A DNA stretch of 64,000 nucleotides from Hyphomicrobiales bacterium. GTDB taxonomy: Bacteria > Pseudomonadota > Alphaproteobacteria > Rhizobiales > Rhizobiaceae. The translations under genes and the position numbers were made by a program. Under the pieces are notes generated by a model, which had not been told where the DNA came from, searched no databases, and saw nothing but the letters and a program-made list of their open reading frames with translations. The stretch covers positions 1-64,000 of the forward strand of contig JAJFHU010000003.1 of NCBI GenBank assembly GCA_021775455.1. The letters are read 5' to 3'. This document shows positions 35,911 through 45,145 of the stretch, piece by piece. The number at the start of each line of letters is the position of its first letter. The first letter of the stretch is position 1.

Positions 35911-36620
35911 AATCCATGCTTCCCATGAAAATGTTCGATGTAGTGGTTGCCAAACGGGGAACCAGGCTCATTGGACCGACCAGCCTGGAATTGCACAATC
36001 GGGGTATCACCATTGTCATGGGTCCGAATGGATCGGGTAAGACGACTTTGTTGCGTGTGTTACATGGACTTGAAAGGGTCCGCTCGGGTTCTGTCAAATG
36101 GAATGGCAATATTCGCGATGTGTTTAAACGGCAATCATTCGTGTTCCAGGCACCCATTATCATGCACCGAACAGTTCGCGAAAATATTGCCTATCCGCTG
36201 ATAGTTCGCGGCGTTTCAAGAAAGAGTGCGCTCAATCAAGCGCAGGAATCACTCACCAAAATTGGTCTTGAATTTGCAGCCGACCGCAATGCTACCAGTC
36301 TGTCTGGTGGTGAAAAACAGAAACTTGCAATTGCAAGGGCGTTGATAACTGAACCTGAAATTCTCTTTCTCGACGAGCCCACCACCAATCTTGACGGGCA
36401 GGCGGTCAGTGATATTGAATCCACCTTGAAGGAAACTTCATCCGGTGGAACAAAGATAGTAATGGCGACGCATGACATTGCCCAAACTAAAAGGCTCGCC
36501 CATGATGTGGTATTCATGTATCGCGGGCAAGTTCATGAATCCGGAAGCGCTTCAAAATTTCTGAAACGCCCGTCCTCAAAAGTGTCCAAAGCATTTATCA
36601 AGGGAGAGATTGTCATATGA
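35904..36620 (+). CDS. tupC: tungstate ABC transporter ATP-binding protein
   Basis: The protein has 238 residues. Walker A is GPNGSGKTTLLRVL, the signature is LSGGEKQKLAIARALI and Walker B is ILFLDEPTTNLDG. The N-terminus overlaps tupB by seven bases with a GTG start; ATG at 35916 is an alternative. It lacks the C-terminal mop domain of ModC, as usual for TupC. It powers uptake of tungstate, needed by a tungsten-pterin enzyme, most probably the formate dehydrogenase encoded at 40191. Confidence 0.9.
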   Translation: MVESMLPMKMFDVVVAKRGTRLIGPTSLELHNRGITIVMGPNGSGKTTLLRVLHGLERVRSGSVKWNGNIRDVFKRQSFVFQAPIIMHRTVRENIAYPLIVRGVSRKSALNQAQESLTKIGLEFAADRNATSLSGGEKQKLAIARALITEPEILFLDEPTTNLDGQAVSDIESTLKETSSGGTKIVMATHDIAQTKRLAHDVVFMYRGQVHESGSASKFLKRPSSKVSKAFIKGEIVI

Positions 36621-37453
36621 GTATCTGGGGGCTTTGTCGGGTATCAATGTTGATCATCTCGATCGTTGTTACGGCCTTCACGGTTCAGGCGGCAGAGATG
36701 AAATTGGCAGTCACGACATCCTTCCATAATTCGGGTCTGTCTGACATTCTTGTTCCGGAAATCAAGAAAGATCTTGATCTGGATGTGTATCTGGTTGTCG
36801 TAGGGACTGGACAGGCTCTGCGTCTCGGCAAGGCTGGTGACGTAGATGCGGTGTTGGTTCATTCAAGAAAAGCAGAAGAAGCTTTCTTGTCTGAGGGATA
36901 CGGAACTAGCCGCCGCGAAATCATGTACAATGATTTTGTTCTAATTGGCCCTTCTCAAGATCCAGCAGATATAGCGTCTTCGAGTAACGCCGGAGAAGCA
37001 TTCAAGAAAATTGAAGCGGCAAAGGCCATATTCGTAAGCCGTGGCGATGACAGTGGTACACATCGTAAGGAAATCGCCCTTTGGGAATCAACGGGATTTG
37101 ACGTGAACCAATTTAATCCTGTCTGGTACCGCGCTTCAGGATCAGGAATGGGCGCGACACTTAATGTAGCTGCTGGTAGTAACGGGTATGTTCTGTCAGA
37201 CCGGGCTACCTGGCTAAAGTTTGGCAACAAGGCGAACCTGAAACTCTTGTTTTCAGGCGATCCTGAACTGTATAATCAGTATGCTTATTTACGCCTAAAT
37301 CCCGCAAGGCATCCTCATGTCAAACACAACGAAGCACAGGCACTTGAAGACTGGTTGACCAGCGACAACGGACAGTTGATGATTGGTGAATATAAAATTG
37401 CCGAGGAGAGGCTGTTTATGCCGAACGCTCGAAAACCTGAGCCAGTCAACTGA
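36617..37453 (+). CDS. tupA: tungstate-binding periplasmic protein
   Basis: The protein has 278 residues with a signal peptide (ISIVVTAFTVQAAE). The oxyanion-binding start reads VTTSFHNSGLSDILVPEI, close to the TTTS-type motif of TupA, and later VSRGDDSGTHRKEIALWEST and YRASGSGMGATLNVAAGSNG are the other anion-contact regions. TupA binds tungstate much more tightly than molybdate. It overlaps tupC by four bases. Gene order tupB-tupC-tupA is reversed from the common A-B-C. Confidence 0.9.
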   Translation: MSIWGLCRVSMLIISIVVTAFTVQAAEMKLAVTTSFHNSGLSDILVPEIKKDLDLDVYLVVVGTGQALRLGKAGDVDAVLVHSRKAEEAFLSEGYGTSRREIMYNDFVLIGPSQDPADIASSSNAGEAFKKIEAAKAIFVSRGDDSGTHRKEIALWESTGFDVNQFNPVWYRASGSGMGATLNVAAGSNGYVLSDRATWLKFGNKANLKLLFSGDPELYNQYAYLRLNPARHPHVKHNEAQALEDWLTSDNGQLMIGEYKIAEERLFMPNARKPEPVN

Positions 37454-37467
37454 ATTCGGAGAGCCCG

Positions 37468-37749
37468 ATGTCTAACAGAAACGAACGCCGACGTGCCAGA
37501 GGTGAAGGGCATTTGGACAATGAAATGTTTGCAAAAATTGCGGACAAATTCATTGATGTTGCCAATCGGGAAAACAAAACATTTCTCGCGACAGATTTGC
37601 ATCTGGCCTTCTTATATGGCTCATCTCGTTATTCCGCCCATGTGGCCAAGAATATTGCCGAAGTTGATAACCAGGAAGAGTGGGTAAAATCAATGACTCA
37701 AAACTATCAGGAAATGCTGCGAAATCACTTAGCGGATCCGAATCTTTGA
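37468..37749 (+). CDS. DUF3144-like small protein
   Basis: The protein has 93 residues, soluble and helical. The pattern FAKIADKFIDVANRENKTF followed by DLHLAFLYGSSRYSAHVAKN resembles DUF3144, whose function is unknown. It follows tupA by 14 bases and is probably the last gene of that operon. The family assignment is by eye. Confidence 0.55.
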   Translation: MSNRNERRRARGEGHLDNEMFAKIADKFIDVANRENKTFLATDLHLAFLYGSSRYSAHVAKNIAEVDNQEEWVKSMTQNYQEMLRNHLADPNL

Positions 37750-37884
37750 AAAACGATCCGAGCCGTTCACCCACGGCAAGGCAACATTTCGGTTTTGGTA
37801 ACAACCACAGCATGAATTATCTTTGATACCAAAAATTTCACCCTATATGTAATTATTACTGATGCCGAAGGGGCGCGTTGATTT

Positions 37885-39045
37885 ATGAATGAACCTACAA
37901 CCGAGACGATCCTTGAAGAGCTTTCGAAGGTAAGGGGCCCTGGCCTCAAGGAAGATATTGTCACCATGGGCCTTGTCAGTGATATTCTGATATCTGATGG
38001 CAAAGTAATTTTTGCCATCAATGTTCCCGCTGAAGACGCCCAGAACCTTGAACCCATGCGACTTGCGGCTGAAAAAGTTGTCGGCGAACTTGCTGGTGTA
38101 GAAAAAGCCATCGTTTCGCTGACTGCAGAAAAGAAAGGCGGCAGCGCTCCGGTTCGCCCGGCACCGAGCGCTGAACAGGCCCCAAATGTTCCTCCACCCA
38201 TGCAGGGAAGGGCACATCAGCAACCGCCGGCTCCAAAGGCGGCTGTTGACGGAATCGGGGCAATCATTGCCGTTGCTTCCGGCAAAGGCGGGGTGGGTAA
38301 GTCTACAACTTCGGTCAATCTTGCTTTGGCGCTGCAGAAGCTTGGCAAAAGGGTAGGATTGCTTGATGCGGATATTTACGGTCCCTCAATGCCCCGAATG
38401 GTGGGTATTACGGGCCGACCGACAGCTAACGGCAGGATTTTGTCACCGCTTGAAGGCTTTGGTTTGAAGGTGATGTCGATGGGATTTCTCGTTGAAGAAG
38501 AAACGCCAATGATCTGGCGTGGTCCCATGGTAATTTCGGCCCTTACTCAAATGCTGAGAGAGGTTGATTGGGGTGAGCTCGACATACTGGTTGTTGATAT
38601 GCCGCCTGGCACCGGTGATGCACAACTGACCATGGCCCAGCAAGTTCCCTTGGCTGGCGCGGTAATTGTTTCAACACCCCAGGACATTGCACTTATTGAT
38701 GCCCGCAAGGGCTTGAATATGTTCAGGAAAGTAGAAGTACCCATACTTGGCATTATCGAGAACATGAGCACGTTCGTATGCCCAAAATGCGGGGAGCGTT
38801 CCGACATTTTCGGTCATGGTGGTGCACAAGACGAAGCAAGTAAGCTTGGGGTTCCTTTTCTGGGAGAAGTCCCGTTGCATATGGATATCCGCATCAATTC
38901 AGATGGCGGAACGCCGGTAGTGATCTCCCAGCCAGATGGTCCCCACGCGCAAACTTATCTGTCGATCGCAGAGGAGGTGATATCGAGATTGGAAATCGAA
39001 CAAGAACTTGCCAAGTCTGGTACTCCAGAGATCGTGTTTGAATAA
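37885..39045 (+). CDS. mrp: Mrp/ApbC-type Fe-S carrier ATPase
   Basis: The protein has 386 residues. An N-terminal MIP18/DUF59 domain is followed by a Pro/Ala-rich linker and the P-loop domain: SGKGGVGKSTTSVNLALAL, DADIYGPSMPRM and the bridging-cluster motif FVCPKCGE (C-x2-C). It binds a [4Fe-4S] cluster between two subunits and delivers it to target proteins. Its position between the tungstate transporter and the formate dehydrogenase genes, which encode many Fe-S clusters, suggests service to that enzyme as well as general use. Confidence 0.92.
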   Translation: MNEPTTETILEELSKVRGPGLKEDIVTMGLVSDILISDGKVIFAINVPAEDAQNLEPMRLAAEKVVGELAGVEKAIVSLTAEKKGGSAPVRPAPSAEQAPNVPPPMQGRAHQQPPAPKAAVDGIGAIIAVASGKGGVGKSTTSVNLALALQKLGKRVGLLDADIYGPSMPRMVGITGRPTANGRILSPLEGFGLKVMSMGFLVEEETPMIWRGPMVISALTQMLREVDWGELDILVVDMPPGTGDAQLTMAQQVPLAGAVIVSTPQDIALIDARKGLNMFRKVEVPILGIIENMSTFVCPKCGERSDIFGHGGAQDEASKLGVPFLGEVPLHMDIRINSDGGTPVVISQPDGPHAQTYLSIAEEVISRLEIEQELAKSGTPEIVFE

Positions 39046-39208
39046 CACGAAAAAAACTGGACACAATTTTACTGACTCCAGGTTCAATTCTTATGATTAC
39101 GTTACGGTATTCACCTTTCGTATGATGTGGCCTGTATAAGAGCCACCCAACATTGCAAAATCACTGCATCCATGTTCCAATTGTCGCAGGAGAGGAGTAC
39201 CCAAAATA

Positions 39209-39814
39209 ATGGGTATGCACGCAGATGTAATTGCTGCGGTCTCGGAGGAAGATCGGCTTCGCGCCAACGTTTATCGTTTTTTGGCGCAACATCTTCTTCG
39301 TGCGCCTGATCAAAGTGCACTGAAAAAATCAGTGAAAATTATGGGAGACGACACAGAGCTTGGCGAAGCTTTTTCTGCATTTGCCAAACTGGCTGCCAAT
39401 ACAAACGCGGATCAGGCTTCTGAAGAATATGAAGCCTTGTTTATCGGGCTTGGTCGCGGGGAACTTGTGCCGTTTGCATCGTACTATCTTACCGGCTTTC
39501 TTAACGAAAAACCTTTGGCAAAACTGCGGAGCAGAATGCGGCAATTGGGAATTGCAAGAACGGAAGGTGTTGCAGAGCCGGAAGACCACGTTGGTTCGCT
39601 GATGGAAATTATGGCTGGCCTTATCATGGGAGAGTATGGCGAACCGGCATCGGTTAAAGATCAATTCTCATTTTTTGATAGTTACATAGCGCCTTGGGTC
39701 CGGCATTTTTTCTCAGACCTTGAGGGAGCAAAGAATTCGCGCCTTTATCAACCAGTCGGCACAATTGGCAGGTTGTTAATGGATATAGAAAGCACTGCTT
39801 TCGCGATGGAGTAA
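39209..39814 (+). CDS. TorD-family chaperone for formate dehydrogenase
   Basis: This all-helical protein of 201 residues is of the TorD/DmsD kind: EEDRLRANVYRFLAQHLLRA, EYEALFIGLGRGELVPFASY and EPEDHVGSLMEIMAGLIMGE are the conserved surfaces. Such chaperones bind the Tat signal of a molybdo- or tungstoenzyme until cofactor is inserted. The Tat-dependent formate dehydrogenase subunit is encoded about 380 bases downstream. GGAGAGGAG lies upstream of the start. Confidence 0.88.
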   Translation: MGMHADVIAAVSEEDRLRANVYRFLAQHLLRAPDQSALKKSVKIMGDDTELGEAFSAFAKLAANTNADQASEEYEALFIGLGRGELVPFASYYLTGFLNEKPLAKLRSRMRQLGIARTEGVAEPEDHVGSLMEIMAGLIMGEYGEPASVKDQFSFFDSYIAPWVRHFFSDLEGAKNSRLYQPVGTIGRLLMDIESTAFAME

Positions 39815-39895
39815 GGTCAGGGATCGTTGCGTATGTCCTGAACCAAAAAATTAAAAAGAATTCCGCATTTGGCGGTTATGTGGAGAAAGGAAGAT

Positions 39896-40090
39896 ATGAT
39901 GTCAAAGAAAATCAAAGACGAGCAGAAATTTACGTCTGATCGTCGCGATTTCCTTAAACTTGCGGGAATTGGTGTAGTTGCGAGCGGTGCAACGGTTGCG
40001 ACTGGTTCAACGCAGGCAGAAGAAGTCAAAGGTTCAGGATATTCCCTGACCGAACACGTAAAGACTTACTACGAGCTCGCGAAGTTCTGA
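39896..40090 (+). CDS. fdhX: small twin-arginine protein of formate dehydrogenase loci
   Basis: The protein has 64 residues. The twin-arginine motif SDRRDFLKLAG precedes a hydrophobic segment (GVVASGATVATGS) and a short mature part ending YSLTEHVKTYYELAKF. It matches the known formate dehydrogenase-region TAT target. The next subunit has its own Tat signal, so this protein may be a membrane- or periplasm-delivered helper whose function is not known. Start is ATG 39896 or 39899, preceded by AAAGGAAG. Confidence 0.85.
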   Translation: MMSKKIKDEQKFTSDRRDFLKLAGIGVVASGATVATGSTQAEEVKGSGYSLTEHVKTYYELAKF

Positions 40091-40190
40091 GTTCCACGGT
40101 TGGAAATGGCCGACGCAGTTCAGGACAAATTATTGGAGGAATGTCTGCTTTGAATAATGAAATTTGCAGACAGCAAATAGGAGAACGGCA

Positions 40191-43184
40191 ATGTTAAGGA
40201 AGAAGGTAGGTGGGGTTGCGAGAGGCCCCCGTCTGTCATCAGCCATATCAGAGCTTGCAAGTGCCACAGTCGGACGACGTGAATTTCTGAAGAAATCAGG
40301 TCTTGCTGTTGGCGGCATAGCGGCTGCAGGTGCGATTACAGGTGGTGCAACAACGAAGGCACGGGCACAAGCAGCCAAGAATGTTGAGATCAAGAAATCC
40401 GTATGCACACACTGTTCTGTGGGTTGTACGGTTATGGCCGAAGTAGAAGATGGTGTTTGGACAGGCCAGGAACCTGGTTTTGATTCACCCTTCAACCTTG
40501 GTGCACATTGTGCAAAAGGCGCCTCGGTTCGAGAGCATGCTCACGGTGAGCGTCGCTTGAAGTATCCAATGAAACTTGTCGGTGGCAAATGGCAGCGCCT
40601 TTCATGGGATGATGCCATTAACGAAATCGGCGATGGTATGCTGAAAATCCGTGAAGAATCAGGACCGGATTCAGTTTACTGGCTCGGATCAGCAAAACAT
40701 AGCAATGAGCAGGCCTATCTGTTCCGCAAGTTTGCTGCCTATTGGGGCACTAACAACGTGGATCACCAGGCTCGAATTTGTCACTCCACAACTGTTGCAG
40801 GTGTTGCGAACACCTGGGGCTACGGTGCGATGACCAATTCGTATAATGATATCCACAATTCGAGAGCGATATTCCTGATTGGTTCAAATCCGGCAGAAGC
40901 CCACCCGGTTTCCCTGTTGCATTTGATGAAATCAAAAGAGTCCAACAATGCGCCGTTGATCGTGTGTGATCCGCGGTTTACCCGCACAGCCGCCCATGCG
41001 GACGAGTATGTGCGTTTCCGTCCGGGTACGGACGTCGCGCTTGTCTGGGGCCTTCTGTGGCACATTTTTGAGAATGGCTGGGAAGACAAGGAATTCATTC
41101 GCCAGCGCGTCTGGGGCATGGATGAAATTCGCAAAGAGGTCAACAACTGGAACCCTGAAGAAGTTGAACGGGTCGCGGGTGTTCCTGGTTCCCAGTTGAA
41201 ACGGGTTGCCCGCCTGATGGCAGATAATCGTCCTGGCACCGTTATCTGGTGCATGGGTGGCACTCAGCATACCACCGGTAACAACAATACCCGCGCTTAC
41301 TGCATCTTGCAGTTGGCACTTGGAAACATGGGTAAATCCGGTGGCGGAACCAACATCTTCCGTGGTCACGACAATGTGCAGGGCGCAACCGATTTCGGTG
41401 TGTTGTCTCATACCCTGCCAGGTTATTACGGCCTGAAAGCAGGATCGTGGGCGCACTGGGCGCGTGTTTGGGATACCGATATTGAGTATCTCAAAGGTCG
41501 GTTTGCCACCGTCAAAAGTGCTGACGGAAGTGATAGTAACCTGATGAACTTGACAGGTATTCCAGTCTCGCGCTGGATTGATGGTGTCCTTGAAGATCCT
41601 GAAAAAATGGACAACCCTAACAAAGTTCGGGCCATGGTGTTTTGGGGTCATGCCCCCAATTCGCAAACGCGTCTGCCGGAAATGGCAAAAGCCATGGAAA
41701 TGCTGGACATGTTGGTGATCATTGATCCGTACCCGACCATGTCGGCTGTGATGTCAGAGAAGAAAGACAATATTTACCTGCTTCCGGCTTCAACGCAGTT
41801 CGAGACGTATGGTTCGGTTACGGCATCCAACCGGTCATTACAATGGCGTGAAAAGGTCGTCGAGCCTCTGTTCGAATCACTGCCGGATCACACCATTATG
41901 TACAAGTTTGCGGTGAAGCTCGGATTCCACGAAGAAATGTTCAAGAACATCGGTGTGGAAAATGATGAGCCGGATGTTGAGGATATTACCCGCGAATTCA
42001 ACAAGGGTATGTGGACCATTGGATACACCGGCCAGTCGCCTGAGCGCATCAAGGCTCATATGGCCAACCAGCACACTTTCGACAGGACAACGCTGCAAGC
42101 AATTGGTGGTCCGGTTGATGGTGAGTATTACGGTTTGCCGTGGCCGTGTTGGGGCACTGCAGACATGAAGCATCCGGGAACGCCGATCCTTTATGATACG
42201 TCAAAACCGGTTGCAGAAGGTGGCCTTACATTCCGTGCCCGTTTTGGTGTGGAACGTGACGGCGACAATTTACTGGCGGAAGGATCCTGGTCAGTGGATT
42301 CGGAAATCGAGGATGGATATCCGGAATTCACCATGGCCATGCTCAAGCAACTCGGCTGGGACAAGGATTTGTCGAAAGCCGAATGGGTCGCCATCAATGC
42401 CGTCGCGAAGGGGGCTTATACCCCCGACGAGCATTTGATGGAGAATGCCAACCTTGAGGATGGCGAAACTCCGGATGCCATTGAAGCGTACTATACCGAT
42501 GGCGGAGGTTCGGTTGAAAAGGTCAACTGGAAAACCGATCTGTCAGGTGGTATTCAGCGGGTAGCCATCAAGCACGGCTGTGCTCCGTTTGGTAACGCAA
42601 GGGCACGGGCAGTTGTATGGACATTCCCGGATCCGGTGCCGGTTCATCGTGAACCTCTGTACACACCGCGCCGTGATTTGCTGGATAAGTATGCAACTTA
42701 TGAAGACAAGAAATTCTATCGTCTTCCAACTGCCTATGCGTCCATCCAGAAGAACGATTTCAGCAAGGATTTTCCGATGATTTTGACATCGGGACGCTTG
42801 GTTGAATACGAGGGTGGGGGTGATGAATCCCGATCCAATCCATGGCTGGCTGAACTGCAACAGGACATGTTCGTGGAAATAAATCCATCGGATGCAAACG
42901 ATCTGGGCATCAGGGATGGTGAACAGGTTTGGCTGCACGGTCCTGAAGGAGGTAAAGTGAAAATCATGGCGATGACCACTGACAGAGTGGGCAAAGGCGT
43001 GGCATTCATGCCGTTCCATTTTGGTGGACACTTCCAGGGTGTTGACCAGAGGGACAAGTATCCCGACGGTGCAGATCCATATGTATTGGGTGAAGCGAGT
43101 AACACGGCTCAGACTTACGGGTATGACTCGGTTACCCAAATGCAAGAAACCAAGACGACATTGTGTCGAATTGAACGGGCATAA
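40191..43184 (+). CDS. fdhA: formate dehydrogenase catalytic subunit, Cys type
   Basis: The subunit has 997 residues from ATG 40191, which has AGGAG 7 bases before it. The Tat signal GRREFLKKSGLAVGG sends the folded protein to the periplasm. A [4Fe-4S] site is formed by CTHCSVGC and HCAKGA. The active site sequence is DHQARICHSTTVAGV, with Cys197 where E. coli FdnG has selenocysteine, so no Sec machinery is needed. The rest is the bis-pterin guanine dinucleotide fold typical of FdhA/FdnG. It oxidises formate to CO2 using molybdenum or tungsten; the nearby tungstate transporter favours tungsten. Confidence 0.95.
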   Translation: MLRKKVGGVARGPRLSSAISELASATVGRREFLKKSGLAVGGIAAAGAITGGATTKARAQAAKNVEIKKSVCTHCSVGCTVMAEVEDGVWTGQEPGFDSPFNLGAHCAKGASVREHAHGERRLKYPMKLVGGKWQRLSWDDAINEIGDGMLKIREESGPDSVYWLGSAKHSNEQAYLFRKFAAYWGTNNVDHQARICHSTTVAGVANTWGYGAMTNSYNDIHNSRAIFLIGSNPAEAHPVSLLHLMKSKESNNAPLIVCDPRFTRTAAHADEYVRFRPGTDVALVWGLLWHIFENGWEDKEFIRQRVWGMDEIRKEVNNWNPEEVERVAGVPGSQLKRVARLMADNRPGTVIWCMGGTQHTTGNNNTRAYCILQLALGNMGKSGGGTNIFRGHDNVQGATDFGVLSHTLPGYYGLKAGSWAHWARVWDTDIEYLKGRFATVKSADGSDSNLMNLTGIPVSRWIDGVLEDPEKMDNPNKVRAMVFWGHAPNSQTRLPEMAKAMEMLDMLVIIDPYPTMSAVMSEKKDNIYLLPASTQFETYGSVTASNRSLQWREKVVEPLFESLPDHTIMYKFAVKLGFHEEMFKNIGVENDEPDVEDITREFNKGMWTIGYTGQSPERIKAHMANQHTFDRTTLQAIGGPVDGEYYGLPWPCWGTADMKHPGTPILYDTSKPVAEGGLTFRARFGVERDGDNLLAEGSWSVDSEIEDGYPEFTMAMLKQLGWDKDLSKAEWVAINAVAKGAYTPDEHLMENANLEDGETPDAIEAYYTDGGGSVEKVNWKTDLSGGIQRVAIKHGCAPFGNARARAVVWTFPDPVPVHREPLYTPRRDLLDKYATYEDKKFYRLPTAYASIQKNDFSKDFPMILTSGRLVEYEGGGDESRSNPWLAELQQDMFVEINPSDANDLGIRDGEQVWLHGPEGGKVKIMAMTTDRVGKGVAFMPFHFGGHFQGVDQRDKYPDGADPYVLGEASNTAQTYGYDSVTQMQETKTTLCRIERA

Positions 43185-43198
43185 GGGAGGTATACATC

Positions 43199-43795
43199 AT
43201 GGCTCGAATGAAGTTTTTATGTGATGCCGAACGCTGCATTGAGTGCAATGCCTGTGTAACGGCCTGCAAAAACGAAAATGAAGTGCCTTGGGGCGTCAAT
43301 CGCCGCCGGGTGGTAACCATAAATGATGGCAAGCCAGGCGAACGTTCAATATCCGTTGCATGCATGCATTGTTCCGATGCGCCATGCAAGGCGGTGTGCC
43401 CCGTGGATTGCTTCTACGATACTGAAGATGGTGTTGTGCTGCATTCGAAGGATCTGTGCATCGGTTGCGGATATTGTTTCTATGCATGTCCATTTGGTGC
43501 ACCGCAGTTTCCACAAGCATCCAATTTTGGATCTCGCGGAAAAATGGACAAGTGCACTTTCTGTGCTGGCGGTCCTGAAGAAGACATGTCTTCTGCGGAA
43601 TTCCAGAAATATGGCCGTAATCGGCTTGCAGAAGGAAAGTTGCCGCTATGTGCAGAAATGTGTTCAACCAAGGCGCTTCTTGCCGGTGATGGTGATGTAG
43701 TATCTGCCATTTATCGCGAAAGAATCGTGTCGCGTGGTTTTGGTGCCGGGGCCTGGGGCTGGGGAACAGCATATGGCACCAAGACAGGCGGATGA
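43199..43795 (+). CDS. fdhB: formate dehydrogenase iron-sulfur subunit
   Basis: The subunit has 198 residues with several cysteine clusters: CIECNACVTACKNE, CMHCSDAPCKAVCPVDC, CIGCGYCFYACPFG, and CTFCAG paired with a later CAEMC, enough for four [4Fe-4S] clusters. It links the catalytic subunit to the cytochrome b subunit. It lacks the C-terminal transmembrane helix of FdnH. A strong terminator follows. Confidence 0.93.
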   Translation: MARMKFLCDAERCIECNACVTACKNENEVPWGVNRRRVVTINDGKPGERSISVACMHCSDAPCKAVCPVDCFYDTEDGVVLHSKDLCIGCGYCFYACPFGAPQFPQASNFGSRGKMDKCTFCAGGPEEDMSSAEFQKYGRNRLAEGKLPLCAEMCSTKALLAGDGDVVSAIYRERIVSRGFGAGAWGWGTAYGTKTGG

Positions 43796-43847
43796 GGCGT
43801 AAGCCGACGTTTTGCCCTGCCTTGTGATGGCATTTTGCAACAATGAA

Positions 43848-43876
43848 GGGGCGGCTTTGAAAAGAGCCGCCTTTTT
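43848..43876 (+). terminator. intrinsic terminator after fdhB
   Basis: The stem GGCGGCT (43850-43856) with AGCCGCC (43865-43871) is followed by five T residues. It lies between fdhB and fdhC inside the formate dehydrogenase locus. It should lower transcription into fdhC and the accessory genes relative to the fdhA and fdhB part, unless a second promoter exists in 43877-43999. Confidence 0.82.
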
Positions 43877-43999
43877 CAACCGAGCGGGGAGCTGACAATT
43901 CCGTCATTCGATGAAGTTGGGAATCCCTTTAGTCCGGAGTTGGTCAGGAAGGACAAAGAATTGTCTTTCAGTAAACCAGAAATATTAGGCGGTAGTTAC

Positions 44000-45139
44000 A
44001 TGCGCGAAATATTCGTTTTGATCGGAAAATTGGTCGATCCAAGGACAAGTTTTATTGCTGTGCCAAGTTTGGGTGTTGTGCTGGCGCTTGCAGCGATGCT
44101 GCTGTCCCTTCCAGCTACCAGCGTTGCCCAGGAACCAACCACGACAAGTCAGTCTGGATTGGTGCCAGGCGGAACATTGGGGAACACTTCTGACTCTGAT
44201 TTTTGGCGGCAGCTCAAAGATGGTGAAACGGGAACGGTTGTGGGAGTGGATAAAAAGTCAGGCATTCTGATTCAGGTTCAGGGTGAAGACTGGCGAAACA
44301 TTCGCAATGGTCCTTTGCCTTTGTATTCGGGTTGGGCAATTTTGGGCGTAATTGCACTTTTATGTGTGTTTTATGCGGTCCGTGGGAAGGTTCGAATCAG
44401 CTCCGGTAAAGCTGGCATCCTTGTTACACGTTTCAATCTGGTCGAGCGTGTCGGACACTGGTTGCTGGCAATAAGTTTTATTATTCTTGGATTGACAGGC
44501 CTTAACATTTTGTTTGGCAAGTCACTGATCATGCCGGTAATTGGCAAGAGTGCTTTCGCATCAATCACACTGGCTGGCAAGTTGGTACACAACTATGTAG
44601 CCTTTGCTTTCATGGCCGGTTTGGCAATGGTTACAATCATGTGGATTGTTCACAATGTTCCGAGCCGACATGACATTGGGTGGTTTTTGAAAGGTGGCGG
44701 TATCATCGGTAGTGCTCACCCACCTGCAAAGAAATTCAATGGCGGCCAGAAAATCATATTTTGGGTTGTTGTGTTATGCGGCATTTCGATTTCGCTTTCG
44801 GGCTGGGCACTTATGTTTCCGTTCCAGACCACGATGTTTGCAGACACCTTCTCATTTTTGAACTCTGTTCTGGGCACGAGCTGGCCAACAGAACTTTCAG
44901 GGGTTCAGGAACAGCAATACGCTTCATTGTGGCATGCCATAATGGCCGTGTTCATGATCGTGGTAATTATTGCCCACATATATATTGGCACGATAGGGAT
45001 GGAGGGTGCTGTTGACGCCATGACCACTGGTGAGGTCGATTTGAACTGGGCCAAAGAACATCATAGCCTTTGGGTTGAGGAAATTGAGCAGGATATGGAC
45101 AAAGCTGCAGGCAAGGGCGCGGCACAACCAGCGGAATGA
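44000..45139 (+). CDS. fdhC: formate dehydrogenase cytochrome b subunit
   Basis: The subunit has 379 residues from ATG 44000. An N-terminal hydrophobic segment and a periplasmic region of about 90 residues (GLVPGGTLGNTSDSDFWRQL) precede the four-helix heme b part: ERVGHWLLAISFIILGLTGL, AGKLVHNYVAFAFMAGLAMV and the later SLWHAIMAVFMIVVIIAHIY. His residues in those helices bind two hemes b. It delivers electrons from formate to quinone. It is longer than FdnI because of the N-terminal extension. Confidence 0.9.
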   Translation: MREIFVLIGKLVDPRTSFIAVPSLGVVLALAAMLLSLPATSVAQEPTTTSQSGLVPGGTLGNTSDSDFWRQLKDGETGTVVGVDKKSGILIQVQGEDWRNIRNGPLPLYSGWAILGVIALLCVFYAVRGKVRISSGKAGILVTRFNLVERVGHWLLAISFIILGLTGLNILFGKSLIMPVIGKSAFASITLAGKLVHNYVAFAFMAGLAMVTIMWIVHNVPSRHDIGWFLKGGGIIGSAHPPAKKFNGGQKIIFWVVVLCGISISLSGWALMFPFQTTMFADTFSFLNSVLGTSWPTELSGVQEQQYASLWHAIMAVFMIVVIIAHIYIGTIGMEGAVDAMTTGEVDLNWAKEHHSLWVEEIEQDMDKAAGKGAAQPAE

Positions 45140-45145
45140 CTCCTG

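Noticed and set aside
40932-41666. 244-residue minus-strand frame
   Set aside because: It lies wholly within fdhA and is a compositional shadow.
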